The notes beneath the pieces were generated by a model. It did not search any database, had not been told where the DNA came from, and worked only from the letters and a program-made list of their open reading frames with translations. Made by a program: the position numbers and the translations under genes. A stretch of 64,000 bases of DNA from Dendronalium phyllosphericum CENA369 (GTDB taxonomy: Bacteria > Cyanobacteriota > Cyanobacteriia > Cyanobacteriales > Nostocaceae), in NCBI RefSeq assembly GCF_016056275.1, contig NZ_JAECZA010000023.1, positions 1 through 64,000 on the forward strand, written 5' to 3'. Positions 26,859-36,657 of the stretch are shown piece after piece (position 1 is the stretch's first letter; each line of letters opens with the position of its first letter).

Positions 26859-29492
26859 ATGGTTGACCAGTACATATTTTCTGGAAGTCTACCTGAAAAT
26901 GCCAGTACCTACGTCACAAGAGAAGCTGATGCCCAGTTGTATGAAGGGCTGAAGGCAGGAAAGTTTTGTTATGTACTGAATTCTAGGCAGAGTGGAAAGT
27001 CCAGTTTGCGTGTGCGAACCATGCAGAGATTGAGAGAGGACGGTGTGCAGTGTGCCGCCGTAGACCTTTCTGCTGGTGGGATTCAGAATGTACCACCCGA
27101 ACAATGGTATGCAGATTTAATTGACACTCTCATTGATACTTTTGGGTTAGATGTAGATTTTGGTGATTGGTGGTCAGAAAACCAGTCGAATACATTAGTA
27201 ACCAGATTTCGTAAGTTTTTGGAAGAGATATTACTGGTTGAGGTTAAAGAGAATATTGTTATTTTTATTGATGAAATTGATAGCGTACTCAGTCTGAATT
27301 TTCCTACAGATGACTTTTTTGCATTGATTCGTGCCTGTTATAACAAGCGTGTCGATAATCCTGATTACAATCGCCTCACTTTCTGTTTGTTGGGTGTAGC
27401 ATCACCTAGTAATTTGATTTCAGATAAACAGCGCACCCCCTTTAACATTGGTCAAGCAATCTCCCTCAAAGGTTTTCAACCGCATGAAGTTGAACCTTTA
27501 GAAAAGGGTTTGCATGGTAAATTTAGTAATCCCCAGGCGATAATGCAGTCAATCTTGCAGTGGACTGGGGGGCAACCATTTCTGACTCAAAAGCTGTGTC
27601 AGTTTATGGTTGAGGAATCAGAGCAAGAACATCCCCGTTCAGTAGAGCAAGTAGTCAGATCACGCATCATTGAAAACTGGGAATCACAAGATGAACCAGA
27701 GCATCTGCGAACAATTCAAGCTAGGATTTTACGGGATGAGCAACGGGCAGGTTATTTACTAGAACTGTACCAGCAAGTCAGACTAGCCCAGGAGCAATCC
27801 CAGGTAATAGCAGATGAAACATTAGAACAAAGTGAGTTACAGCTTTCGGGATTGATTGTTAGACAGGAAGGTAAGCTAAGAATTTATAACCTAATTTATC
27901 GGGAAATATTTAACTCAAATTGGATTGAAACTCAATTAAATAATCTGCGTCCATATTCTGAAAATTTTCGCTTTTGGGTAGCTTCTGGTTACACTGATAA
28001 ATCGCGATTGCTGCAAGGCAATGCTTTACAGGAAGCTGAAGAATGGGCTAGAGACAAGAATTTAAGTTATCAGGATAAACAGTACTTAGCAGCTAGTAAA
28101 GAGAAAGAAATTCAAGAGAAAATTACTACACAGGAACAAAAAGCTGCTTTGGAAAGAGCAAGGAAAGATACAGAAGCAGCAGAAGCTAGAAATTATTTAC
28201 TAGTTGAAGCAAACAAGAAAGCCAAGCAAAGTATTCGTAATGGAACTATAGTTTTATTTTTTACTTCTTTAATTTCATTGTCTTTAGGCTTATTAGCTGT
28301 TGATTTTAAAAACAAAATTGATAAGAATCAAGAATTATTACAAACTGCTGGGGAAGTAGCTAATTTCCTAAAAAAAAATCAATTAAATCAAAATAATAAC
28401 AATAATGAAGATTCCTTAAAAAAAAATAGTATAAAACTATCTGACCTTAATTTAAAAATAGCATTAATGAATTTAGCGGCAAGTATTTATAAAATCCGAG
28501 AAAAAGACTTAAAAAAAGCAGATATTTACCTTCAAAAAGTAAATCAATATATTAATCAAAGTGAATTAAAATATGATTCCATAGAAAGGATACAAATTTA
28601 TGTTTTTTATTTAACGGCTAAAGGAAGATTATCTCATGAAAACAAAGACAAAAATAGTCAAATCAAGTTTTATGAACAAGCCTATGATGTCATTCAGCTA
28701 CAAAAAGGAAGAATCTTTAGTAAAGAAGTAAATATTCTTTTTAAAGAATCTGTAGAATCACTTTATCAACAACTTATATCGTTAGCAAAAGAAATCGGTA
28801 ATACAACCCTCAAAAATAAAGTCGAAATTTCTTTAAAAGAATATTATTATCTTGAACTAGAAAATAACCTAAAAATTAATAATTGGGCAAAGTCAGATGA
28901 CATAACAACAGATATTGCTCGCCTTGAGGGATTAGATAAAAATAACGTTGATGAAGTACCTATCGATAAATTACAATTTTACTGTTCAGAATTCAGAAAA
29001 ATTGATAACCTTTGGCATAATTATACACAAGGAGAGTTTAGTTTTACCTCACAGAAAAATTACTTTAGAATGTTTCAATTAGGAAAGTATAGTAGTAATG
29101 AAATTATTACTGTAATAAATATAAGAAGACAAACAAAAGCAAAAACACTGCAAAAAAGAAATATATTTTCAGTATTTGTTCCCCCCGCAATTGCAGGAGG
29201 GCCTCCAGAATACCCCAGTCTAAGTCTGAGGATACGAAATATATTTAAGCCTAATAATATTTTATCTGCTTGTCCTTTTAAAACAGATTCTGCCATAAAT
29301 GTTCTTGTATTTTCTCCACCTACTAACATCCATATCAAACCTAGAAAAGTTGAAAATGGCAAAGTTTCTGAAAAAGAAAAATGCAAGATTAATTATCAAG
29401 AAAGAATTTTAGTTTATAGAGATTTTAACCCTGATTGGTATTATACTGATGCTTGTAACGGTGGTTGGATTCATAAAAGTCAAGTGCGCTGA
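26859..29492 (+). CDS. AAA-35 NTPase with membrane helix, divergent GUN4 domain and SH3-like tail
   Basis: 877 aa. The AAA-like domain covers 1-390, with P-loop NSRQSGKSS (41-49) and Walker B IFIDEID (Asp138). A coiled coil (about 400-455) precedes one membrane helix (about 460-482). A helical Asn/Lys-rich stretch follows to about 660. Residues about 665-735 match GUN4: NNWAKSDDITTDI, then FYCSEFRKIDNLWHNYTQGE, then FSFTSQ. The last 65 residues (WYYTDACNGGWIHKSQVR) look like a bacterial SH3 domain. GUN4 domains bind tetrapyrroles in chlorophyll synthesis and recur in cyanobacterial death-type proteins. A GC-rich insert encoding PPAIAGGPPEY lies near residue 773. Closest N-terminal relative here: 50532. 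Confidence 0.75.
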   Translation: MVDQYIFSGSLPENASTYVTREADAQLYEGLKAGKFCYVLNSRQSGKSSLRVRTMQRLREDGVQCAAVDLSAGGIQNVPPEQWYADLIDTLIDTFGLDVDFGDWWSENQSNTLVTRFRKFLEEILLVEVKENIVIFIDEIDSVLSLNFPTDDFFALIRACYNKRVDNPDYNRLTFCLLGVASPSNLISDKQRTPFNIGQAISLKGFQPHEVEPLEKGLHGKFSNPQAIMQSILQWTGGQPFLTQKLCQFMVEESEQEHPRSVEQVVRSRIIENWESQDEPEHLRTIQARILRDEQRAGYLLELYQQVRLAQEQSQVIADETLEQSELQLSGLIVRQEGKLRIYNLIYREIFNSNWIETQLNNLRPYSENFRFWVASGYTDKSRLLQGNALQEAEEWARDKNLSYQDKQYLAASKEKEIQEKITTQEQKAALERARKDTEAAEARNYLLVEANKKAKQSIRNGTIVLFFTSLISLSLGLLAVDFKNKIDKNQELLQTAGEVANFLKKNQLNQNNNNNEDSLKKNSIKLSDLNLKIALMNLAASIYKIREKDLKKADIYLQKVNQYINQSELKYDSIERIQIYVFYLTAKGRLSHENKDKNSQIKFYEQAYDVIQLQKGRIFSKEVNILFKESVESLYQQLISLAKEIGNTTLKNKVEISLKEYYYLELENNLKINNWAKSDDITTDIARLEGLDKNNVDEVPIDKLQFYCSEFRKIDNLWHNYTQGEFSFTSQKNYFRMFQLGKYSSNEIITVINIRRQTKAKTLQKRNIFSVFVPPAIAGGPPEYPSLSLRIRNIFKPNNILSACPFKTDSAINVLVFSPPTNIHIKPRKVENGKVSEKEKCKINYQERILVYRDFNPDWYYTDACNGGWIHKSQVR

Positions 29493-29790
29493 CTACAAAT
29501 AATTGATAACCTTCTTTTTGGCGCTTGCTACCCAAACCTCAACTTTCATAAGACAACTCTCAAAATCAATATAGTTGCCCTGATGGTACATTACCCTTAC
29601 ATCGTGCATGAGAACTAAAATAAGAAGCCATACACAACAAACATAAGGACATAAGTTTTGCCGACGATTATCCTCTGGCAAGTAATTTGAGTAATGCAGT
29701 ATTAAGTTTATCCATGTGCTAGAGTCTAGCTTGAAAAAGAGCAGTGATCACTTCATTCAAACATTTTACGATTTTAAGTGACGCAAAACC

Positions 29791-30051
29791 CTACTCCCCC
29801 ACCGGACACCGCCGCATCATCTCCGCAATCGCCACAGCCTCACCATCCGGCATATAAACAGTGTTCCCCGACATCGCAATCACAATCCTTTGCCGTCTTG
29901 CCCACTCAAACCAATCTTTCACAGCAGACTTAGCCTGTTGTGCTTCCGGCTTCCTCCCTTCCTTACAAGCAGTCACAAATACAGCCTCCGGCGACTTGAT
30001 CCCCTTCCAAGTCCGTATCGCTTCTTTGAGATAAGCGATCGCCCCCAACAA
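29791..30051 (-). pseudogene. Rep-like C-terminal domain fragment (copy D, open frame)
   Basis: 86 codons identical in type to the last 86 of the protein at 53609: AIAYLKEAIRTWKGIKSPEA, then FEWARRQRIVIAMSGNTVYM and EMMRRCPVGE. The frame is intact but the wHTH N-terminus is missing. The gap 29493-30188 holds this, the KQTGAITA relic, and no other supported gene. Confidence 0.7.
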
Positions 30052-30054
30052 AAA

Positions 30055-30140
30055 TTCCCCACAGCCGTAATCGCTCCCGTTTGTTTATCTTTCACAACAG
30101 AAATATTGCGCTCTTTTGCGTAAAACCACATACTCAAGAT
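30055..30140 (-). pseudogene. Relic containing KQTGAITA (copy 2)
   Basis: Minus-strand frame LSMWFYAKERNISVVKDKQT, then GAITAV; homologous to 19885-19970. It abuts copy D of the Rep-like fragment at about 30050, so two unrelated gene tails are joined here. Confidence 0.45.
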
Positions 30141-30188
30141 GTAAGTTCCATAGAAAACAGTGCTGTTGGCCAACTCCAGCCCCAATTC

Positions 30189-32483
30189 ATGAATACTCAA
30201 GCAACTCAGAAAATTCTACTGTTAGCTGCCAATCCCATCGGCAGCCAAAATCTCCGTCTGGGTGAAGAGATGCGAGAAATTGAGGAGGGGTTAAAAAGGT
30301 CAAGGAATCGAGAACTGTATTCTATAGCCACAGCCCAAGCAGTACGCTATCGAGATATCCGCAGGGCGATACTAGAACACGAACCGCAGATTATTCATTT
30401 TTCAGGACATGGAGCAGGAGAAGAAGGTTTAGTTTTTGAGGATGAAACCGGAGCAGCCAAGTTAGTTGATGCACAAGCGTTAGCTGGACTGTTCCAACTG
30501 TTTTCGGGACAAGTAGAATGTGTAGTGCTTAATGCGTGCTATTCCCAGGTACAGGCAGAAGCGATCGCGCAACACATTCCTTGTGTCATTGGGATGAACA
30601 AAGCGATTGGAGATCGGGCAGCGATTGAGTTTGCCGTAGGGTTTTATGATGCGTTGGGAGCGAAAAAATCCTATGAATTTGCCTACAAGCTTGGCTGTAA
30701 TGCAATTAGAATGGCAGGAATACCAGAACAAGATATTCCAACTCTCTTGAAAACTGCTCAGATTGAGCCAATGTCTGCAAAGGCTCAATCACCTCAACGC
30801 ACTTCGTCTGGTGTCTCAACGACTCAGTTTGATGTTTTCTTAGCGCATAATACCCAAGATAAACCTGAAGTTAGAGCGATCGCACTTGCACTCAAACAGC
30901 GAAATATAAAGTCTTGGATAGATGAAGAACAAATTCCACCAGGGCGTTTCTTTCAAGAAGAGATACAAAAAGCAATTTCATCTGTTAAATCTGCTGCTAT
31001 ATTTATTGGTCTTCAAGGAATAGGAAAATGGCAAAACTGGGAACTAAAAGCATTCATATCACAGTGTGTTGAGAAAAAAATTCCTGTGATTCCTGTACTG
31101 CTTCCAGGTGTTAATAATTTACCCGAAGATTTGATTTTTTTGAAAGAGTTAAGCTGGGTAATTTTCTCTAATGGAATTGATGACGAGAATGCTTTAGATT
31201 TATTGGAATGGGGCATAACTGAAAAAAAACCAAAGAACAGAGAAAAACTGGAGCAGGAGCAAAGGCCGGCAAGAATTCCGACACAAGAGCTTATTACAAG
31301 TATCTCTGACTTATCACCAGAGCAAAGAGAGCGATTGCAGCAAGAAAGAAACTTGTTACATATCCTGACACAGAGCCTCAATACATGTAGCAACGATAAT
31401 GAGCTACATCTGTACAAAACCACGATTAATACTGCTTTACGGCGCTGTAATCCTCAAGGAAGCGATCGCTCTTGGCAACAGCAGCTACAGGATTTGAGTA
31501 ATCATCCTGCTCCCATTGGTTGGGAAACTGAAGGCAAGCTTGTCTACTTTGTGATGATGTTAGCTTGGATGAAAGACACGCCAACATCCACCTTAGAAGA
31601 ACTCAAAGCTTGGGTAGAGCTATGGGAATATAGCGGACATAAATATAAATATTCTGATTTATTTGTTCGCATTGATGACGAAATGAGACAGAAGAAAATC
31701 TCACCCAGTAATGAATGTGAATGCGTCATGGTGGCCGTTGAGCAAGTAGAGACATCAACGGATCAGTTGCGTGTGTCCCTATGGGCTGTTCCCAATCGCG
31801 AAACCTATAAACGGCACAATCCACCAATGCCGCTTGTCCTGGAAGAAGTGCTTTCGCGTCAAGAACTACCTGCATTTGTACGTAAAAAAATTCGGGACAA
31901 GCTTCGGAAAGAGCCTACTCCAACTATTCATTTGTTTGTGCCACGGATGTTTTTTGGTGACAACTTTGAGATGTTACCAAGTAGCCGTGTTGGTGCTGTT
32001 CTAGGTAATGAATACCCACTTGTTGTCCGCACAAACTTAAAGATTCACCCAATTGGATGGTACTATTACGACGATTGGCATGAAAAATGGCAACAGATTG
32101 AAGAAGCTTTTGAAAATAATATCTGCGACGTGGCTAAGTTCATAGACTGTTCGCTGCCAGAAAAAGATTTGATTCCAGAACTAGCAACAACTGATGCGGT
32201 GGTTCTGAAAAACTGTGATTCTGTAGGTAGCTGGTTTGATTTGATTGCAGAAGAGACAGCGTTACCAGTAGCACTGTGGTCGCGCGATCCTCTATTTCAA
32301 GACCAGTTGGCTAGAGTACTCGACGACTGCATTGTGAAAAATTTACCCGATCGCATTCATCAGGAACGCAAGACAGCGCATAAGTCTACAATCAAATCTG
32401 TGCTGGGTCATCATCTTAGCCTAGTATGGGAAGATCCAAAAATCGTGCCTCCCAATATGCAATTTGATTCGGAGATGTGTTGA
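30189..32483 (+). CDS. CHAT-TIR-VMAP protein (vWA-MoxR-associated conflict effector)
   Basis: 764 aa from the ATG at 30189, where CHAT similarity begins (MNTQATQKILLLAANPIG). CHAT about 8-190: HFSGHG with catalytic His74, and LNACYS with Cys117. TIR about 211-350: TQFDVFLAHNTQD, and the NADase-type Glu285 in WELKAF. The remaining 400 residues match the VMAP C-terminal domain in layout (VMVAVEQV, IHLFVPRMFF, LPVALWSRD near the end). VMAP proteins link effectors to MoxR/vWA chaperone pairs in ternary conflict systems. Two potential effector activities, protease and NAD cleavage, in one chain is notable. The MoxR gene starts 4 bp downstream. Confidence 0.85.
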   Translation: MNTQATQKILLLAANPIGSQNLRLGEEMREIEEGLKRSRNRELYSIATAQAVRYRDIRRAILEHEPQIIHFSGHGAGEEGLVFEDETGAAKLVDAQALAGLFQLFSGQVECVVLNACYSQVQAEAIAQHIPCVIGMNKAIGDRAAIEFAVGFYDALGAKKSYEFAYKLGCNAIRMAGIPEQDIPTLLKTAQIEPMSAKAQSPQRTSSGVSTTQFDVFLAHNTQDKPEVRAIALALKQRNIKSWIDEEQIPPGRFFQEEIQKAISSVKSAAIFIGLQGIGKWQNWELKAFISQCVEKKIPVIPVLLPGVNNLPEDLIFLKELSWVIFSNGIDDENALDLLEWGITEKKPKNREKLEQEQRPARIPTQELITSISDLSPEQRERLQQERNLLHILTQSLNTCSNDNELHLYKTTINTALRRCNPQGSDRSWQQQLQDLSNHPAPIGWETEGKLVYFVMMLAWMKDTPTSTLEELKAWVELWEYSGHKYKYSDLFVRIDDEMRQKKISPSNECECVMVAVEQVETSTDQLRVSLWAVPNRETYKRHNPPMPLVLEEVLSRQELPAFVRKKIRDKLRKEPTPTIHLFVPRMFFGDNFEMLPSSRVGAVLGNEYPLVVRTNLKIHPIGWYYYDDWHEKWQQIEEAFENNICDVAKFIDCSLPEKDLIPELATTDAVVLKNCDSVGSWFDLIAEETALPVALWSRDPLFQDQLARVLDDCIVKNLPDRIHQERKTAHKSTIKSVLGHHLSLVWEDPKIVPPNMQFDSEMC

Positions 32484-32487
32484 CACT

Positions 32488-33627
32488 ATGAGCGATGAAA
32501 CTCAACAGGCTCAAGCCAGTACGGAAATACTATTCAATCCGATTTTCCAAGGGAGCGCAGAAGAGCGATTTAAACCCGAAGACCCACTACCACTACCCCC
32601 TGCCCCCACTTGGCGACGGGCTACACGCCGTAAGGAAGAACGGGGAAAAACATTTCAGGTACGCCCCGAAGAAATTGAAATGGTAAATGCGGCACTCTAT
32701 CTGCGACGGCCTCTGCTAGTAACAGGCAAACCCGGCACTGGCAAGACATCCCTGGCTTATGCTGTTGCCCACGAACTAGGAATGGGTGAAGTTCTCTACT
32801 GGCCAATTACTACCCGGACAACTCTTCGAGATGGACTGTATCTTTATGATGCAATATCTCGTCTGCAAGATGCCAACAGTTCGCGTCCTCGTGATGGGAA
32901 CTCAGGAGAAGGCGACGATCGCTTCGATAACATTGGTAATTATATCCGCCTAGGGCCATTAGGAACGGCCTTAGTTCCTGCTAGAAAACCGCGCATTTTA
33001 ATTGTTGATGAAATAGATAAAAGCGATATCGATCTGCCAAACGATTTGCTCTACGTCTTTGAGGAAGGAGCATTTGAAATTCCAGAGCTGGTGCGGATTG
33101 AAAATATCAAATCCGAAGTAGAAGTACGGACAGCTTACAAAGACGAGCAAGAGTTTACATTCAACGATAACTATAAGGTTGAAGCAGGTAAAACTGTAAT
33201 TGAAGGTGGCAAGGTAATTTGCGAAGAATTTCCACTGATGATTTTGACTAGTAATGGTGAGCGTGACTTCCCGGCTCCATTCTTGCGTCGATGTGTGCGT
33301 CTAACTATGGAAGAACCAAATGAGAAGCGTTTGGAGCAAATTGTCAATGCTCACCTGCAACAACAAGTGGAGCAAGATAGCAAAGACGATAAAGAAATAA
33401 GCGTTCCGTCAGCAGCAGATATTCAAAAACTCATTGAAGATTTCGTCAAAAAGCGGAGCGATCGCAGTCGCGGCGATTTAGCTACCGATCAACTCTTAAA
33501 TGCAGTATATCTGGTAATGAGTGAGCGCGACCCAGATTTGAAAAGCCGAGAAGACTTGATTAATCGCCTATGGAAACATCTCAGCAGCAGCGAGGATCAA
33601 CAGTCGAACAGTTTGCGAAAACGTTAG
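32488..33627 (+). CDS. MoxR-type AAA+ ATPase of the ternary conflict system
   Basis: 379 aa from the ATG at 32488 (MSDETQQAQAS). Walker A is GKPGTGKT at 80-87, Walker B ILIVDEIDKSD around Asp174-Glu175, sensor 1 LTSNGERDFPAPFLRRCVR. MoxR ATPases remodel partner proteins, usually with a vWA-domain partner. Here the partner is the SAV_2336-type protein, whose ATG at 33570 lies 58 bp inside this gene in another frame, indicating translational coupling. It sits directly after the VMAP gene, so the three form a typical ternary set. Confidence 0.9.
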   Translation: MSDETQQAQASTEILFNPIFQGSAEERFKPEDPLPLPPAPTWRRATRRKEERGKTFQVRPEEIEMVNAALYLRRPLLVTGKPGTGKTSLAYAVAHELGMGEVLYWPITTRTTLRDGLYLYDAISRLQDANSSRPRDGNSGEGDDRFDNIGNYIRLGPLGTALVPARKPRILIVDEIDKSDIDLPNDLLYVFEEGAFEIPELVRIENIKSEVEVRTAYKDEQEFTFNDNYKVEAGKTVIEGGKVICEEFPLMILTSNGERDFPAPFLRRCVRLTMEEPNEKRLEQIVNAHLQQQVEQDSKDDKEISVPSAADIQKLIEDFVKKRSDRSRGDLATDQLLNAVYLVMSERDPDLKSREDLINRLWKHLSSSEDQQSNSLRKR

Positions 33628-36600
33628 CAGAAGCCAAACTGGATTTCGATGCTATCGATTTAGTTGATATCCTTTGGCTAGCTCAATTTATCGAGCCAGC
33701 CAGGTCTTTGCAGGCAGAAGATCCCCAAGGGCAAACAACGGTTAAACAAAGCCAAAAGCATACTCCGAAAATTGACCACCGTAAACCTACACTTAATCTG
33801 TATCCTAGTGACCCCTCATCTCCGCAGAAGCCAGAAACCATCGCTACTGAACAGAATTTAGAACAAAAAGTTGAGAAACAAAGCGGCACTCCGTTTTCAG
33901 TTCCCGCAGCGCCAGCATTGCGAAACCGACTTGATTTGGCGCGATCGCTCCGCCCTCTGATGCGAAAAGTACCATCACGAAACCGATTTGAATTAGATGA
34001 AGATGCCACAGTAGCACAAATTGCCGAGACAGAGGTTTGGTTGCCCGTAGTACGTCCAGTCGCAGAACGCTGGTTACAACTAGATTTAGTGGTCGAAGAA
34101 TCGAAGACAACCGTAATCTGGGAACGGGCAATCATGGAACTGAACCATTTAGTAGAATATCAAGGAGCGTTCCGATCTGTTCGGACTTGGCGATTGTCTA
34201 CCCAAACGGGAAAAGTACAGTTGTTTTCCCGGTGGCGTGATGCCTCAATTCATTCTGTGGCAAAGACCGAACCAGTAATAAATCAACGTTCTCATACTCC
34301 AGGTGAACTGATTGACCCCACAGGGCGAAGCTTGATTTGGTTAGTAACAGATTGTACATCAACACTTTGGCGGCAAAACCAGATTTACGAAACACTGCTT
34401 GCTTGGAGTAAGGTACAGCCGATAGCCATCTTTCAAATGTTTCCAGAAAGATTATGGTCAAGAACCGCATTGCGCGATGGGCATATTGTCAAGTTAGGAG
34501 CGTTGGTTCCGGGCTTATTGAGTAATCAGTTGGTAATCGAAGGTTTGCCCCAACGTCTAGAACAGCGTAATCATGAGGACTTGGTTACTGTTTCTATTAT
34601 TACTCTTGATGCTGCGTCAATGTTACTCTGGGCAAGAGTAGCCTCTGGCTTTGGGGATTATCGTACACCAGGGCGAACTTTTGACTTGTCTTTTATTCGT
34701 AGGCAAGCAGAAAAAGGAAAATCAGACTCCTCACCACGCTCAAGCTTAGAACGGACTGCCCAGGAGCGAGTGGCACTGTTTCGCTCAACAGCTTCCAAAA
34801 CAGCGCAGCAATTAGCGGATTTAATGGCTGCAACTCCAGTAACTTTGCCCGTAATTGACCTGTTACGGGATGCATTTCGTGGTGATTTTCAGGAGGAGGT
34901 ACAACAATCTCATATAGCAGAAGTACTGCTCAGTGGTCTCTTGCGGCGTTGTGATACAGAAGAAGAGAATGTATGCCGTTACGAGTTTTGGGGCGATAAC
35001 TCGCCTGATGGAGAAGAGCGAGTACGTCATATTTTGCTGGGAGATACATCGATATTAAAGACAATTGAGGTGTTGAATGTCCTATCAGCATCGATTTGTC
35101 AAAAACTGGGCAGTCCCTCTAAAACTTTTGAGGCGTTACTTGGTGATATACATACCTTAAATAGCGATCAATCGGTTGCTGTCTTACCTTTTGCTAGAGT
35201 GGGCTTAGACGTAATGCGCCGTTTGGGAGGTAAGTATGCTGCATTAGCAGATAAATATATTTCTGTAACTGAACCAGAAGTACAGCTCCTAAAAATCTTG
35301 CAACTTCAAGAATTTACATTTGAAGTCGCAACCATCATGATTGAGGAAGATACAGGCTTTACTTCAGTACAGCAACTAAAAAACCCAAGAAGCCAAAGAC
35401 AAAGGATAGCTCTAATATCAATTGAGGGAGATCCGGCATCAGATAACATTGGGGCAGGAGAGATAGCAGGACAAGATATTTATGTCCATTACGTAGGTAA
35501 AGCACTAGCCCAATTGGGATGGCAAGTTGATATATTTACCCGTAAAGTGAGTGCGGAGCAAGACGCGATCGTTCAACACAGTCCAAATTGTCGAACTATT
35601 CGTTTCAAAGCAGGTCCACTAGAGTTTATACCGCAAGATAATCTTTTTGGCTACTTGCCAGAATTTGTGGAGAATTTGCTGAAATTCCAAAAAGAAAACA
35701 GCATCACTTATGAGATAGTTCACACCAACTATTGGCACTCTAGCTGGGTAGGTATGCAGTTGAAGAAAATTCAAGGGAGTAAACAAGTTAACACATACCA
35801 TTCTTTAGGAGCAATTGAGTACAGGACTATAAAAAATATTCCTTTAATTGCTACTCAGCGTTTAGCTATAGAGAAGGCAATATTGGAAACCGCAGAACGA
35901 ATTGTAGCTACGAGTCCGCAGGAAAAACAAAATATGCGATTGCTAGTTTCTACCAAAGGCAGTATTGATATCATTCCCTACGGTACAGATATTCAGCACT
36001 TTGGCTCGATTACACGAGAAGTAGCTAGATTGTTAATGGGAATCGACAAAGAAACCAAAGTTGTATTGTATGTCGGTCGTTTTGATCCACGCAAAGGTAT
36101 AGAAACATTAGTGCGTGCAGTCAATGAATCTCAATTACGGGAGTCCAACAACCTCAAGTTAATCATTGGTAGTGGTAGCACTCCTGGTAATAGCGACGGA
36201 CTTGAGCGCGCTCGCATTGAACAAATTGTCAACGAATTGGGAATGGGTGACTTTACCACCCTTCCTGGTCTTCTTAGTCAGGAAATTTTACCAACTTATT
36301 ACGCTGCCGCGGATGTTTGCGTTGTACCCAGCCACTACGAACCTTTTGGCCTTGTGGCAATTGAAGCGATGGCAAGTGGTACGCCAGTGATAGCTAGTGA
36401 TGTCGGTGGACTTAAGTTTACAGTAGTTCCCGAAGAAACAGGTTTGTTAGTACCACCTCAAGATGTAGCTGCTTTTGCATCTGCCATTGACCGAATTTTG
36501 TTGAATCCAGAGTGGCGAGATGAATTAGGTAAAGCTGGCAGAAAGCGTGTAGAAACCAGATTTAGCTGGGATGTTGTAGTATCTCAACTCAGCGAACTTT

Positions 36601-36650
36601 ACACCCATTTATTGGAACAGACAGTTAAAAAGCCGCCTTTACTAGAGTAA
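33570..36650 (+). CDS. SAV_2336-type vWA-like protein fused to a GT4 glycosyltransferase
   Basis: 1026 aa in one uninterrupted frame. Residues about 1-110 start with a helix (TVEQFAKTLAEAKLDFDAID) and a low-complexity linker. About 110-590 matches the SAV_2336 N-terminal family that pairs with MoxR (LARSLRPLMRKVPSR, WLQLDLVVEES, VRHILLGDTS). From about 612 a complete GT-B glycosyltransferase of family GT4 follows (sucrose-phosphate-synthase-like start, then PYGTDIQHF, YVGRFDPRKGIETL, and the EX7E motif EPFGLVAIE, Glu924/Glu932). It ends normally near 1015. The GT4 half looks catalytically complete and may be the output domain (inference). A GT in this position is unusual to my knowledge. Confidence 0.85.
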   Translation: METSQQQRGSTVEQFAKTLAEAKLDFDAIDLVDILWLAQFIEPARSLQAEDPQGQTTVKQSQKHTPKIDHRKPTLNLYPSDPSSPQKPETIATEQNLEQKVEKQSGTPFSVPAAPALRNRLDLARSLRPLMRKVPSRNRFELDEDATVAQIAETEVWLPVVRPVAERWLQLDLVVEESKTTVIWERAIMELNHLVEYQGAFRSVRTWRLSTQTGKVQLFSRWRDASIHSVAKTEPVINQRSHTPGELIDPTGRSLIWLVTDCTSTLWRQNQIYETLLAWSKVQPIAIFQMFPERLWSRTALRDGHIVKLGALVPGLLSNQLVIEGLPQRLEQRNHEDLVTVSIITLDAASMLLWARVASGFGDYRTPGRTFDLSFIRRQAEKGKSDSSPRSSLERTAQERVALFRSTASKTAQQLADLMAATPVTLPVIDLLRDAFRGDFQEEVQQSHIAEVLLSGLLRRCDTEEENVCRYEFWGDNSPDGEERVRHILLGDTSILKTIEVLNVLSASICQKLGSPSKTFEALLGDIHTLNSDQSVAVLPFARVGLDVMRRLGGKYAALADKYISVTEPEVQLLKILQLQEFTFEVATIMIEEDTGFTSVQQLKNPRSQRQRIALISIEGDPASDNIGAGEIAGQDIYVHYVGKALAQLGWQVDIFTRKVSAEQDAIVQHSPNCRTIRFKAGPLEFIPQDNLFGYLPEFVENLLKFQKENSITYEIVHTNYWHSSWVGMQLKKIQGSKQVNTYHSLGAIEYRTIKNIPLIATQRLAIEKAILETAERIVATSPQEKQNMRLLVSTKGSIDIIPYGTDIQHFGSITREVARLLMGIDKETKVVLYVGRFDPRKGIETLVRAVNESQLRESNNLKLIIGSGSTPGNSDGLERARIEQIVNELGMGDFTTLPGLLSQEILPTYYAAADVCVVPSHYEPFGLVAIEAMASGTPVIASDVGGLKFTVVPEETGLLVPPQDVAAFASAIDRILLNPEWRDELGKAGRKRVETRFSWDVVVSQLSELYTHLLEQTVKKPPLLE

Positions 36651-36657
36651 TAAATAA

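Noticed and set aside
33683-34240. Several frames overlapping the SAV_2336 part of the 33570 gene
   Set aside because: Shadows of a long, clearly homologous gene in another frame.
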